From Pseudisothecium myosuroides (Eukaryota; Streptophyta; Bryopsida; Hypnales; Lembophyllaceae), in the NCBI GenBank assembly GCA_951799445.1, contig OX637288.1, positions 12,278,501 through 12,342,500 on the forward strand: a DNA stretch of 64,000 bases, read 5' to 3'. Shown piece by piece: positions 11,079 to 23,185 of this stretch. Below the pieces are notes generated by a model. That model was not told where the DNA came from, made no database searches, and was given only the letters and a program-made list of their open reading frames with translations. The position numbers and the translations under genes are program-made. The first letter of the stretch is position 1. The number at the start of each line of letters is the position of its first letter.

Positions 11079-12892
11079 TGACTGAGCCCAGTATCCTGGG
11101 AAGAGAGCAGTGTTCTTCTTCCGGGAGGTGTCTTATAAAAGACAGTTTGGGCACATGAGGGAGGAAATCTTTGGATTGGAGAATGTTAGGGACGCCTCCT
11201 CCCTCTACCAAATATTCAGTTTGCTAGATAAGGCGTAACTTGTATATTCCTATTCTAATTTTGTCCCAAACAACCTGGTCCCTATCCCTGCCTGGAGCAT
11301 TTCCTTTGTCATATAACTTATATTAGCATGGATCCTCCGTCTTTGCTAAGCTTGGCTTGCTTGCCAGGACTCTTGTGCTGGCCAAACTTGAAGATGCACC
11401 ACGCAGAGCCCCGTTAGAGTCCACTCTCATGAGTCGTGACCTGTCTTCATAACTGGAAGGAAACTCCCATGAGCTGGCCGGTTTCCTTCTTTGAGCCTTC
11501 GAACTCTAGCTGAGCTGAGCTGCTCCACGGACGGACAAGCCTTTGTTTGGAAAACCAGTTGACTTTGGGTTCTTCAGTTGAGAGCAGTTACTCACAACAG
11601 TCACTCATTTGACACGGTTGCCCTGGTGGGCTTGGTGCTAAAAAAACACCCTTTTCTCTCCACAACTTGCAAACTGTCACGGTGTCACCTACTCCAGTTT
11701 ACCTTTCCATGGGGTCGAGTCTATACTACTGTAGTTCGACAAGCAAGCCTCTTGCACAGATAAAGCCAGGGGTGAATGTAAAAATAAAATAAAAAATAAA
11801 AAATAAAAACGATTGTGGTGCCGTCTCTAGAGTATGTTCTAGACCTCCCATAGCTAATTTGGGGTCTCTGATTGCAAATATGAATTCAAAATTTGCAAAT
11901 TTTATCATGCCTCACAAATAAAAAAATTCCTGCGTTTTCCCCGGGATAAAATGTGTGCGTGTGCGTGTGTCTTGTGTGTGGAGGACAAAATGGCCTCTGC
12001 AAGAGGCTCGTTGAACTACCATAGACTTGACCTTTCCCATGGGAGCCTGCCCGACCTGGCCACAAGGGTGCATCATCAGCACAAAAGTGTGCAAACCAGT
12101 GTTCGGGATATTTTTGAGGTTCACCAGTTATTTTTACTTGAATTTCCATATTGAACCGTTTGTTTTTCCAAGTACTCAGTCCATTTTTATTCACTATTTT
12201 TTCACTCCAAATAGAAATTTTATCTATTTTTTCACTGGGTTTTCTTTCCCGAGGTTTTGAAATTGCAACTGCACTTTTCCACTGGCTAACAATGAACTAA
12301 CGGGCAATTCTCCCCGAACATTGGTGCATTTGGCTGTGCAAAGGGAACAATAACAAGGTTCCATGTTTGGTGGGTTTGGGAATTGTGCTGTGCTGTCCAG
12401 GTCATTGCTGAACATGTCCAGCGGGATGCTCCCCCAAATATAGACTGCGAATTAAACTAATCCAGAAGCCCTGGATGGACGGAAGGGTATTTAACATAAG
12501 TACCCAATTTGTTGCTACAATTCTGGAATCCAACATGTTCTGTTTATGGACTTGGAGAATCCAGGGGTCTGGCTAACTTAATTAGGCATGAAGGGGAGTG
12601 GACTTTGGCTACAAATGGGGGAATCAAAACATGCCCCTTATGAACTTAACCGAACATGCCCTGGCTGCATTTCTTCTTCAAGAATCATGACTAAAAGCAT
12701 CTGCAAGCTAAAATTGACACAGTGCAATTTCACATCTATCATATTAATTCCATGCACTGTACAAAGTCCAAAGAGGGAGGACTTGCATTCCTTTTTAGAG
12801 ACCCAACGTGAATGACTTGGATTTTTTTTTAAAACAATGATTCACGTGGTAGCATAGTACCCAAAAGGATGAATTCTGGCTCTTTCCATTTG
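11079..12892. other. GC-balanced intergenic stretch, no gene recognised
   Basis: Composition is closer to the genic parts of the window than to the AT-rich repeats, with a tataaaag box near 11134. Several short frames exist on both strands, but none carries a domain I know or joins across splice sites. Part of 11760-11950 is an inverted, diverged copy of the interior of the element at 18514-18788. Confidence 0.4.
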
Positions 12893-13822
12893 TTAACCCC
12901 TATGTGCCCAAGGCATTTTTTGGCTCCAAAACCACTGAAAACTGCCATTTCTACTAGGATCACTCTCTAAACCAAACCCCCCTTTTTTTTTTAGAATTTA
13001 ACTGTAGGATCTTGTACTTCACTTGTCTCATATCATGTGATGAAAATTTCATGAAGTTTGACCGGTTGGATTGGAAGATATTAGCATTTGAAGTTGGAAA
13101 AAGAAGTTTTTTTGAATTGTAGCTTGCAATTTCAGATGACTTTGATGGCCATTTGTAGATTTTTTTTGCACTACACACCATAAAGTTAAATTTTTTTATG
13201 TTGAACATTTCAGTTGACAGTCGGGGAAAAAAAAATTCATAATATCAAAACTTGATTTTCACATACAAAAAAATTGTCAAGTAGAAATAGGTCCAAAATT
13301 GAACACAATACTAAATTGTTAATAGCTCTTAGGCAAAATTAAAACACCATAATCCCAACGGTGGGATTGTTCTTGCAAACAATCTTTATCTTGTCAAAAA
13401 AAAATTTGAAAAAATTTGAAAATTGCATTCAAAAATGAACTCTATATATATTTTTTTGAAGATGCTTAGATTGTCCGAAAAACAAGATTGTCCATAACTT
13501 TCTCATTTTGAGTCCAAATAGAATGAATGAAAGCTTCAAATGTAGACAAAAACATTATCTTTGAGATTTTTTTTTATTTTTTTTTTAAATTTAATTTTTT
13601 AAAGTTTTTTTTTTTGCTCAGCAAACTACTTTTTTGACTTCGGGTGGCATAACTTTTGCTCCTGGGCATCGAATGAAAAAAAATTATATTTTCTATAGAA
13701 AGCTAATGTGATTTTCTATCTTCAAAAAAAGTTTCAAAAAATTAGGTCAAAATTTCAGGTTGCACAAGCCTGCCCAAAATCCCAAGTGTCGCTTGAGGGG
13801 ACTTTGGTCCTTTCGGGGTTAA
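12893..13822 (-). repeat. TTAA-family element, complete, inverted
   Basis: It starts TTAA-CCCCTATGTGCCCAAGGCA and ends GGTCCTTTCGGGG-TTAA. It is reversed relative to the 8.0 and 9.8 kb copies: the actgccatttct block now follows the left end and the cccaagtgtcgc block precedes the right end. About 922 bp between the TTAA flanks. Confidence 0.75.
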
Positions 13823-13829
13823 AAAAATA

Positions 13830-14220
13830 AAAATAAAAATAAAAAATCCCTTGAATTCAGTTTTGTGTGGTGGTTCTTTTTTCCTTGCACATTGGTGGAA
13901 CTTCAGCCCAGGCACCCTTGTGGAGGTTAAGGCAGGTACACTCAAATGTGCCATTGACCTGAAACCGCTATCTTTATTTTGTATACATCTCCAAAATCAA
14001 TTTTGTACCTATGTGGAAGAAACCATTTTAGAACCAAACTTTGTTCCTTAATAACTTTTGCACACAATATCCAAATGCCACGTTCTCTAATGCGTTGGAA
14101 CCTCCTTTCACGAGCATATGAAAATCTGACCAGTCTAATAATAGTAACTAGGTTCAATAGCAAAAAGTGGTGGTTTTGGGTGTACCCACCTTATTCCTCC
14201 CATGGATGGGACCCCTGATT
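13830..14220. repeat. Dispersed repeat with GGTGGGTACACCC-type ends
   Basis: The right end (about 14168-14195) read inward is AAGGTGGGTACACCCAAAAC. The left end near 13930 carries aaggcaggtacactcaaa. Interior words, such as tgcgttggaacctcctttca and the gtggtggtttt block, recur at 51154-51425, and related sequence lies at 21.77-22.0 kb. Borders are approximate. Confidence 0.5.
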
Positions 14221-15680
14221 TCTCTTCTTCTCTCTTCTTTTCATTCTTTGGGGCCCTTTTGTGCCTCCACTCGATTGTATTTTCTACTCCTATCAATACA
14301 CACGGTTACTTTTTTGCGGAAGAAAACAAATACGTGAATGAAGAGTAAATTTATTCTAGTCAAGATCCCTACACCAAAGTCTACTAGACAATGCAACAAT
14401 GGGACATTAATTAACCCATAAAGGTTTTTGATTGCATTTTGACCAAAAATACTCCAACATTGCCATTTCTAGTAAAAACACCAAATTTTAGGAAAAAAAA
14501 CATTTTTGTACACATGTAACCGTAAGATCTTGTAGTATACTGGTTTGAGAAGATGTAGAAAAAATTTCAGAAATTTCCACCGTGTGGATTGCAAGATATT
14601 AGTGTTTGAATTGACAAAAATCCTTTTCTTGGCCCTACAAAGAACAGGACAGTTGTACTTCACAAGCTCTAATTTGTATAAAAAAAATGTCCAAAATGGT
14701 GGTGCTTCTTTGGATTCATTCTTCAAGGCAAGTTGGCTACATGCTTGAAAAATTCCACATCATTTGGAATTGTACAACATATAAGAAAAAAATAGTAAGT
14801 AGCAAGAAGTACATAATGCTTCAAAATACTAAATTGTTAAGAATTTAGTTATGGAATTGAAAAATGTTAATCCCAATGGTTGTAATGTTGTAATAAACAA
14901 TCTACATCCTATGATTTTTTTTTCCAAAAAATATTGAAAATTGAGTTAAATATAGAAGTTCAAAGTTTATTTTAGAGTAGAGAATCCATAACTACCTGTC
15001 AAACTAAAACTCCTCATAACTTTCATTTCATTAATCAAAATGGAATGATTCAAAGCTTTTCATGTATATATAAATCTAGGAAACCAAATTCAAATTTTTA
15101 TTTTTTACAAAATGATTTTTTTGAGCTACCTACCAAGCATTAAAAATTATATAGCATATAATGATTTTTGAACCATGTAGTCAAAAGTTATGAAAATTGT
15201 TGCGCCTTAATCCCTCAAAGACTAAGAGGACACAATAAGTCCTCTTCAAATTTTTCAATGGCAAATTCTCAACAAGGTGATATAAATTTCAATATTTTGT
15301 AAAATAGGATCTTATAGAGTAATAAGTTGACCTACTTGTTACATTTTCAAAATTTCAAAATTTCAATGTGGGAATTATTTAAAAATTTATTTAAGAAAGG
15401 TAGTCTAATAGAAAAAGGGAGCAAATACAAATTTTTCCAACAGAAGGAATAGTAGCAATGGAAGAAAATATATTCTTGGACATTTCTATTCTTTACCTTG
15501 TACAAACAAATTGGATCTAAAGAAAAAAAATTCAAATTTATATTTTTGGCAATTTTAAAAATGCAAGGTTCAATCTGATGTGATTATGAACAAAAATTAA
15601 TTAAATGATTCCAAATATTTTGAAGATGTTCCAAAAAATATGCTAATAATATCAAATGCTAAATTTTAAAAATTTAGATA

Positions 15681-15890
15681 TAGTAGAACCTCTCTTAGTG
15701 TATAGTGTCAGGACTATGCATTAAGAGAGGTTTATGTAGTTGGAGAGGTTCTGTACTAAACTTTGCCTAACATGGCCTCTCACTATGGGGCTTCCAATTA
15801 CTGTTCATAATAAGTATGACTTCTCTTATTGCATATTATGCACTAAGATAGTATGCACTAAGATAGTATGCACTAAGAGAGGTTCTATTA
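15681..15890. mobile_element. Emigrant/pogo-type MITE with TA duplication (210 bp)
   Basis: The ends are TAGTAGAACCTCTCTTAGTG and, from the right, TAATAGAACCTCTCTTAGTG, flanked by TA on both sides. The CAGTAGAACCTCT-like terminus with a TA duplication is typical of plant Emigrant/Lemi (pogo) elements. Near the right end an ~15-bp unit (gtatgcactaagata) occurs three times. Confidence 0.8.
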
Positions 15891-15912
15891 TATCTAAATT
15901 TTTTTATATATG

Positions 15913-16177
15913 GGTAATTTTGTTAAAATGGCGGTATTCCATGTGCCGTTTTTAGAGTAGCCGCTCTGAACCGCAAAAGAGGCATCTAAAAGGGGTACAA
16001 ATTTCAGAAATCTAGTACTACTGTAGATTTCAGATCACGCGGTTTGAACTTTGAAGGCAACATCTATGACACTTGTAGATTTCATAAATCTAGGATAGTT
16101 GAACATTTCAGAGCGGCCACTCTAAATTGTGAAAATTGCCAAAGTTACAAAATTTTGCCATTTTAACGAAATTGACC
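15913..16177. mobile_element. MITE-like repeat with GTTAAAATGGC ends
   Basis: The left end reads GGTAATTTTGTTAAAATGGC; the right end read inward is GGTCAATTTCGTTAAAATGG. Subterminal blocks (agagtagccgctctga and its inverse tcagagcggccactct) also fold back. A shorter relative lies at about 21628-21767. No target duplication could be fixed. Confidence 0.6.
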
Positions 16178-17143
16178 ATAAATTTTGTAGGATTCAATTT
16201 GGTCAATTTTGGCTTTCTATTCCTTCTGTTAAAAAATGTGTACAAAGTTGAAAGAGTTTTTTATTTCTCATTTTTTGAAACTAAAAAATACTACATTTGC
16301 TTTAGATTCCAATACAATTTTTTGAGGGGGGTAAAAAATTGTTATTCATCTTTTTATAATTTTTCTTCCTCCAAGATTGCGTTTTGTGAATATAGAGTTG
16401 ATCATCCAAAATTGGTATGATCTAAAAATCCAATAGTCAATATTTTTAAGAATTACTCCGTATTTCTATGTATACTAGACAAAGTATTCTTTACTTTTGT
16501 ATAGTTAAAATTAAAAATTTCAAGCACATCCATGTGCAAAAAAATATCAAAGTGGGACAATTCATTGAAAACCTCCATTGTCAAAAAGTTATTAGGCTTT
16601 GAGGCGGTAAAACTACTCCTCAGGCACATGTTGTGTAAAAATTTCAAAGAAAAAAATAAAAATTCCGTTCGTGGTGAGCTGTCCCAAATTGCTATGCTGC
16701 CAAAAAACGTAATTTAGGACTTTGGGGATTAACCCCTAAAATTCCTTCTTTGCAACCATGCAAATTATAGGATTTTGGTTAATTGTTGCAGATTGATTTT
16801 AGACTTGTTTGTGCGTAAAACTGTTGTTTTTGAGTGCGCATTATTTATATGGATTTGAAAACATAATTTGAGCGCATGTGCAAGTTTAGATGCATTTTCT
16901 ATAAATTTTTGAGTGATTTGACCTCAAAAACTTAATTTATGTAGTTATCGAAGGATTTGTGAGGAATTTCCACTTGGTAGTTTTTTTTTACACTTGAAGA
17001 CATTCTTCCTTGAGGACAAAGGCATGGAAAATCATAAAACTGTATTAAATTTTTCTTTCCAATTATGGAGACTTGTTGAAGTACTTTTCAAGTAAAATTG
17101 AAGTACGTGTCCCAAACTTGTTGGAAAAAATCTAATTCCTCAA

Positions 17144-17743
17144 TTAACCTCTAAATGCCCGCGGCACCAAATTTTAGTGTTGACAATACTTTGAAGTTAA
17201 ATAAAACCTTACCAAAATTCTATTTGAATTTTGAATTTTAGTTTTAGCATCACAAATTCGATTTTGAGAATGATTGATTACGATTTTTCTTGACTTTCCA
17301 TAGTGTTGAAGGCTCATGGAAATGAGCCTCAAATACACTAAATCTTGGAGAAAAAATCACATTAGAAATTCATTTAAAAAGAATTTGTAGAATGGATTTT
17401 GAGAAGCCATAAATTGATTGGGGTTATGCATATTAGGCCCTTTAACCTCATATTTTTTTTGGTGACCAAATTTTTAGATTTGACATGTGAAAAGGGGATT
17501 GAAAGACTTCAAATCACTTTGACAATTTTGACACCCTCATAATCAAACAGTATAATCTTTCAATCCATAAGTGATATTGTTGTGTTTTCTTTTCCTATGT
17601 GATCTCTAACATGTCTAGTTTGAATTTGTGTGGATACAATTCAAAAAAAAATCGATACAACATATCAAAATGTTGGCTTTTTTTCGTTCAATTTAGACTA
17701 AATTCCTAGAAGCTCAAAAAATGCCTTGGGCATTTAGGGGATC
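17144..17743. repeat. TTAA-type element with variant ends (593 bp)
   Basis: The ends are TTAA-CCTCTAAATGCCCGCGGCA on the left and, from the right, CCCCTAAATGCCCAAGGCA. The right flank is ATCAA rather than TTAA. The core motif of the ends (CTAAAtGCCC) resembles but differs from the CTAAAGGACC of the main family. Interior AT-rich and non-coding. Confidence 0.6.
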
Positions 17744-18173
17744 AACTTAGCTATGGGTTTTTTTTTTCTGTAAGTATACAAAACATTTTGAGAGCCACTG
17801 TAGTTTACTAAGTTACTCCGTATGAAACTAACTTGCCTAGATAGAAGATTACTTCACTGAACAGGGGTATTAAGGGGACTAAAAAATTAAAGGGACTTAT
17901 CTTTGAAAACTGTAGATGTTTGAAACATGATGTACAACCCCTAGACACTTCAATAACTATTGATGTACAGGAAAGGTAGATATTTATATAGTGTGAAATG
18001 TCGATTAATTAGTATGGGTCCCCTTAATACTCCTATTCAGTGTTGATAAAACACCATTTTGTAAGACTTTCCATCTTGTGCTGTAATTAAGCTTAATTTA
18101 AGGAAAGGCGGGTAGATTAAGTTAACGAAGCTGATTAGGGAGCAGCAGAATAGTGACAAATGGCAACATTTGA

Positions 18174-18231
18174 ACTCCCTGAGCTCATTCAGAAAAAACA
18201 GCACTCCCTGAGCTCATTCAGAAAAAACAGC
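18174..18231 (+). repeat. Perfect 29-bp tandem duplication
   Basis: A 29-bp unit beginning actccctgagctcattcag stands at 18174-18202 and again at 18203-18231 without a mismatch. Confidence 0.9.
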
Positions 18232-18513
18232 AGGTGGGGCAGTTCAAGAAGGAAAGCCAATTGAGTGAGTGGGTTCCGTTATTCCGTTACACTAAATTAA
18301 TAAATTTAACTTACCGGTATTCGTCGATCCATAAATCTTGGGAGCACCTCCTCTGCCAGCCATTGGATCTGCCTGTTTGACTGTACGTTATAATTCAAAT
18401 TCGAATATTCATTAACCTTAGGTGTCATTTCTGGTATTTTATTATGACTGGCTGTCCCTGCCTGCCCTTGGATATTTTCTATTTAAAAAAAATTCAAATA
18501 GGACTGTGTGGAG

Positions 18514-18788
18514 GACGTTAAACCCGTCCCACGAAGTGAGCCCAGCAGGGTGAAAACGCAGGAATTTTACCCCCGGGGAAAATGCAGGAATTTTTTATTT
18601 TTCTCAAGTGAATTTTTTTGCAAATTTTGAATTCATATTTGCAATCAGAGGTCCCAAATTCGATAGGTAAGGTCTACAACATCCCCTAGGCACGGTTCAA
18701 AATAGTTTTTTTTTTTTTTTTTACATTTACCCTCCAATTCCTGCATTTTTACCCTGCTTGTCCCACTTTGCGAGACGGGTTTAACGTC
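18514..18788. mobile_element. MITE with ~55-bp inverted ends starting GACGTTAAACCCGTC
   Basis: The left end begins GACGTTAAACCCGTCCCACG; the right end read inward begins GACGTTAAACCCGTCTCGCA. Both continue through an agcagggt block into a gcaggaatt block, making ~55-bp inverted ends with few mismatches. The interior contains an 18-T run, and part of it matches 11760-11950 in reverse. No clear target duplication was seen. Confidence 0.7.
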
Positions 18789-19926
18789 GTGCGTACTATA
18801 TACAATGGAACTGACTAGCGATCCCAGGCACGGTGCTCTAAAAGCAACCTCTAATAAGGGGGGGGGGTACATTTTGCTTTCTTGAATGTATCAAAGTTGT
18901 ACATTTCACATGGTGGTCACTTTAGTGACGATTGCATTTTTCAACTTCTAAAATTCGTAGCTAATTCATCAAAGGTCTAAAAAATATGAAACGACTTGGG
19001 ATTAGATGTCAATTGCATTTTTCTTCTTACAATTTTTTTCTGAAAATCGTTTTAAAGAGTTTAGCTTCCCTCCAAATGCAATCAGCTCTTAATAGGTCAC
19101 TATTAAGAGCAAACTACCGTAAGGTTTTCTTGGGGACATCCCACTCAACCAATTAGAACTACATTTAGAGGGCCAATAAGGAAACCGGCACATTTCTTGA
19201 TCACCCCCCTATTTCCAATCCATAGGTTGTACTCTTTTCGTGAAGTTGTGGCTCAGTCCTCAGAGCAATTGTGGGGCATTATGATTGGTTGCAGGGCTAT
19301 CAATATTGCAACCAATCTTTGATCAATTTTGCAATTAACCTATGGTCAAAAATAAAAAGGTCTATATCACCATTATAGGTCGAAGAGAATCTTCCACTAA
19401 AAAATTCATAGTAATTATGTTTAGAGTAATAAAATTTTGGAAAAATATGCAATCCCTTCCAACCTCTATTTCTCTATTTCTGTACACGGGAAAAATTTCA
19501 CACTCAAAAACCCTGTGCTCCAAATATGCGTAATTGCTTAAGTTGTTGGAAATGGGTCGGCTCCCATATACCGGTGGGATATTGGACTCAGGATGCTCAC
19601 AACTATATTGATATTTTCTTTGCTTCTGCACAAGCTCCTAGAAGGAGAAGTAATTACAGGCAGGAGGACGGATGATGATCATAGAATTGGTTGTTGCTTT
19701 TTTTTTTTGCATTTTTATTTTATATTTTATTTTATTAGGTGTAATGCTACCGGTACTTACTATATTTGTCAATGCTTATCTGTAACTTAATTCCAAGGGC
19801 CACGATACCTTAAATGCAGTCCACTTCAAATACCTACGGACGGACTTGAACATCTGCACAGGCAGCGGGTTCCAGAAAATACAGTCCGCCTATTGTACCA
19901 TGGAAAGAATTTGTCATCAATTGGCT
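18789..19926. other. Intergenic DNA, no gene seen
   Basis: Mixed composition, short frames only, no supported feature. Confidence 0.4.
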
Positions 19927-20039
19927 TGTGTGACCTCCATATTTTACATGATTTTTTGAATTTTTCTTGAAGATAGAAAACCACATTAGCATTTTCAAAA
20001 TATTATTATTTTTTATTTCAATTGGTGCATGGGATCATC

Positions 20040-20740
20040 TCCTTATTGATAAAATGTATGCCAAATTTCAAGTTCAAAAGATTTACCAAAAAAAAAGATA
20101 TTCTAATTCTACCAACATGTGTAGTTGTGAGAATGATTTTCTACATCTGTGTGAAATTTTACCAAAAAAAGACACTATCCCAAGGGCTCAGAAAATCGTT
20201 CTCACAACTACACATGTTGGTAGAATTACCATATTTTTTTTTGTGTGAATTTTTTGAACTTGAAATTTGGCACACATGTTATTAATATAGAGATGATTTC
20301 ATAATAAAAATTTCATGGTAAATAAACAATTTTTCAACCCTTGGGACAGTGTCAAAGATGGTAGTAGTGAAATTTTTTTTCACAACTACGCATGTTGGTA
20401 GATTTCATATATCTTTTTTTGTGTGAATATTTTGACCTTGAAATTTGGCACATATATTATGAACATAGAGATGATCTCATGACAAAAATTTCATGGTAAA
20501 ATAAAAATATTTTAGCCCTCGGGAGGGCGTCAAAGTTGGCAGCAGTGAAAATTTTCTCATTGCTACACTTGTTAGTAGACTTTGAATATCTTTTTTTTGG
20601 TGAATCTTTTGACCTTGAAATTTGGTACACATGTTATTAACATAAAGATGTTCTTTTTACAAGAATTTCATGGTAAAAAAGCAATTTTTCAGCCCTTAGG
20701 AGGCTGTCAAAGTTGGCAGATGTGAAATTTCCTTCCCTGC
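20040..20740 (-). repeat. ~175-bp tandem units, inverted relative to 7 kb array
   Basis: The word gtcaaag(a/t)tgg recurs at about 20351, 20529 and 20706 (spacings 178 and 177 bp). Block order is the reverse complement of the array at 6980-7660. The first unit (20040-20230) is in the opposite orientation, so its ctaccaacatgtgtagttgt block faces an inverted copy 90 bp later, forming a hairpin. Confidence 0.75.
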
Positions 20741-20749
20741 AAAGGCAAA

Positions 20750-21385
20750 AACGCCATTTTGAATGGTACCCCACTGTACAACATATAGGAAAAAAAATAG
20801 TAAGTAGAAAGAAGTAGAGAATATTCAAAATACTAAATTGCTAAGAATTTAATTATGGAATTGAAAAATGTCAATCTCAATGGTTGTAATGTTGTTATAA
20901 ACAATTTACATCTTATGATTTTATTTTTTTCAAAAAATACTGAAAATTGAATGAAAAAAACAACTTCAAAGTTTATTTTAGAGTAGAGAATCCATAATTG
21001 CTCGCAAACTAAAACTCCTCATAATTTTTGACTCATTGGTCAAAATGGAATGATTCAAAGCTTTCCATGTATATAACTCTAGAAAACCAATTTCAAATTT
21101 TTGTTTTCATAAAAAGTGATTTTTTTTATCTAACCGAACTGCCCAGTTATGAAAAAAAGTAACATATTAGGCCATAACTTTTGACTCATATTTCCAAATG
21201 TCATGAAATTTAGTGCATATGAAAGATATTTTTTGTCCCCACCTTTTATTAAAATTTCAGCCCAAAATATGGAAATCTCTAGTCGCACGTACCTGCCCAA
21301 AATTTCTATACTTCTAAAAAAAGCATGCTGGTCCTTTAAAGGCCCAAACTCCCAAAGTGCCCTCGAAGGACTGTTAGAATTCTAG
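20750..21385 (-). repeat. Chimeric TTAA-family fragment
   Basis: Bases ~20770-21120 match the second subfamily (14.8-15.1 kb and 38.9-39.3 kb). Bases ~21125-21330 are the reverse complement of the left half of the 8.0 kb element, including the gtcatgaaatttagtgcata block. It ends with ggtcctttaaaggccc. The parts come from two subfamilies. Confidence 0.55.
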
Positions 21386-21627
21386 GTAGGCTTGTGTGAC
21401 CTCCATATTTTACATGATTTTTTGAATTTTTTTTTTGAAGATAGAAAATTACATTAGCATTTTCAGAATATTATTATTTTTTGGTGCATGGGAGCAAAAG
21501 CTATGCCACCCCAAGTCCAAAAAAGCAATTTGCTAGGTAGGACCAAAAAAAATCACAGAATTTTTTAAATTTTTTTTTGATTGCCACTTCTTGCTCTTGT
21601 GCTTAATTACTATTACTAGATTGAACC

Positions 21628-21767
21628 AATATTTTGTTAAAATGGCGGTACTCCACAAACTTGGTACTTTCATGTTTAGACTATGTGGTCTAAAATCAAT
21701 ATTTGTTCTAGAAATGAACAAAAAAATGGTTTATGGAATACTGCCATTTCAACAAAAATTTCCATAC
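21628..21767. mobile_element. Short MITE-like repeat with GTTAAAATGGC ends
   Basis: The left end has ttttgttaaaatggcggtac; the right end read inward has ttttgttgaaatggcagtat. It is related to 15913-16177. Borders are approximate. Confidence 0.5.
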
Positions 21768-22008
21768 TAGTCAAATTTTCATCTTTTCTTGTTGGCAAGT
21801 GAAAAGAAGTTCCAATACACCAAAGAATGCCACATTTGTATACTGTTTGCCAAAGTGATGAAGGATCCAAGTTCTTTTTGGGTAGATGTTCTACAATTGT
21901 TTCTTCCACATATGTACGTATTGATTTTGGAGATGTATACAAAGAGATGATGGCAGTTTTAGGTAGTGTGCAATTTTGCGGTGTACCTACCTTACAGTAT
22001 ATGCCTTG
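21768..22008 (-). repeat. Part of the GGTGGGTACACCC-ended dispersed repeat
   Basis: The right end near 22000, read inward, is AAGGTAGGTACACCGCAAAA. The interior contains the reverse complement of the gatgtatacaaa and ttggaacttcttttcac words of the copies at 13.9 and 51.2 kb. Confidence 0.45.
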
Positions 22009-22112
22009 CCATATTTTTGTGCATACAGTACTTAGTTCATGTTTGAACGGTACAATATAATATGCGTATGAGTAGGCAGATGCCTCTTTTTCACACCTTG
22101 TTGTACAAAGTA

Positions 22113-22221
22113 CAATAGAACCTCTCTAAAGTTATATTCTTTAAAGTAATAAACCTCTCTAAAGTAATATAGTTAGCCCAGTCCCATGCCTATTACGGAG
22201 TACTTCAGAGAGGTTCTACTG
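22113..22221. mobile_element. Emigrant/pogo-type MITE (109 bp)
   Basis: The ends are CAATAGAACCTCTCTAAAG and, from the right, CAGTAGAACCTCTCTGAAG, with TA at 22111-22112 and 22222-22223. This is the same terminal family as 15681-15890. Confidence 0.85.
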
Positions 22222-22223
22222 TA

Positions 22224-23146
22224 GTCTTGCTGTGTGGCATGTGTCCAACAATGTTGCGAGTGTGGGTCCGTTTTGGGGAGGGGTCTTTCCATGGAGAATC
22301 CCCTGCCAGCATACACTCATCCTCATCATAGGTAAGTAATGCCTGGACTAAAGGCCCCTTGTGATTGAACTTGGTTTTTGTCCTTTGTACAGTACCTTCC
22401 CTCTGTTGCCCCGAAATCATCTGTTGCCCACTCTTTAATGCCACTGAGACCGCGAGCATATACGAGCAAAGACGTGGCAAAAGCGTCGCCTTACTGTACC
22501 TCTAGTGTCGATCGTTGGTTGGGAACTCGTCCGTACCGCAATTTTCACGAAATAATCTCAAACAAAAAATAACCCATACATACAACTCGTCTTCTTTTTC
22601 ACGTTGGCGACTTGGCGTGAACCAAATGTCAGTTCCTGCTGAAACGACAATGGGAGAAGGTGATTCACGTGTTCGTTATTTAGGAATTAGTACAGTACAG
22701 GGGTATGCGCTGGAGATTGAAGTGAAAGTCAGAGTCAATACAAAATAATTCAGCGAGCTTGGAATTCGATTTGAATTTTATGGAATCTTCGATTAACTCT
22801 ATTGAACGATGCGGTACACCTAAGAAAGTGTCCGATGCATGTTTTTAAAAAAAAAAGTGTTCGATGCATGACCAAAGGATCTTTCTATGTAAGACAAAGA
22901 TAGAAGTGCAGATGTTCATCATTGAAATTTTGTCTGTGAAAAAGGGGAGGTCTTTACAAGTAGTATAGTAGTTTGACCTCCAATGAGTGCTCTTGGGATT
23001 TTTTTTAAAGCAAATGGCTCACACAATACCAAAAAGGATGATTTCTACGTTGACCATCCAGGTGTTCCATAAGGTTAACTAACTTCTATATCGCATCCAA
23101 AACTAGATTCCTCTTACTACTTCCAATATCGGTCATGTTTTATTTT

Positions 23147-23148
<2 letters not shown>
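22224..23148. other. GC-balanced intergenic stretch, no gene recognised
   Basis: Frames at 22205-22480 (minus) and 22378-22748 (plus) overlap on opposite strands and show no domain or splice continuity. A gtgtccgatgcatg word is repeated at 22828 and 22857. Confidence 0.35.

Positions 23149-23184
<36 letters not shown>
23149..23184. repeat. 36-base T homopolymer
   Basis: An uninterrupted T run. It could be the poly(A) tail of a minus-strand retroposon whose body would lie to the right, but no flanking target duplication was found. Confidence 0.85.

Positions 23185-23185
<1 letters not shown>

Larger units (their letters stand above)
14411..16732 (-). repeat. TTAA-family element (second subfamily) with internal insertions
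   Basis: The left end is TTAA-CCCATAAAGG and the right end is GGACTTTGGGGA-TTAA. From 14415 to about 15210 it runs parallel to the element at 38577-39467. The parallel resumes only at about 16605, so roughly 1.4 kb has been inserted. That insertion includes the pogo-type MITE at 15681-15890 and the TIR repeat at 15913-16177. Confidence 0.5.

Noticed and set aside
23149..23184. Poly(A) tail of a minus-strand retroposon
   Set aside because: No target duplication or body could be recognised, so it is listed only as a homopolymer.
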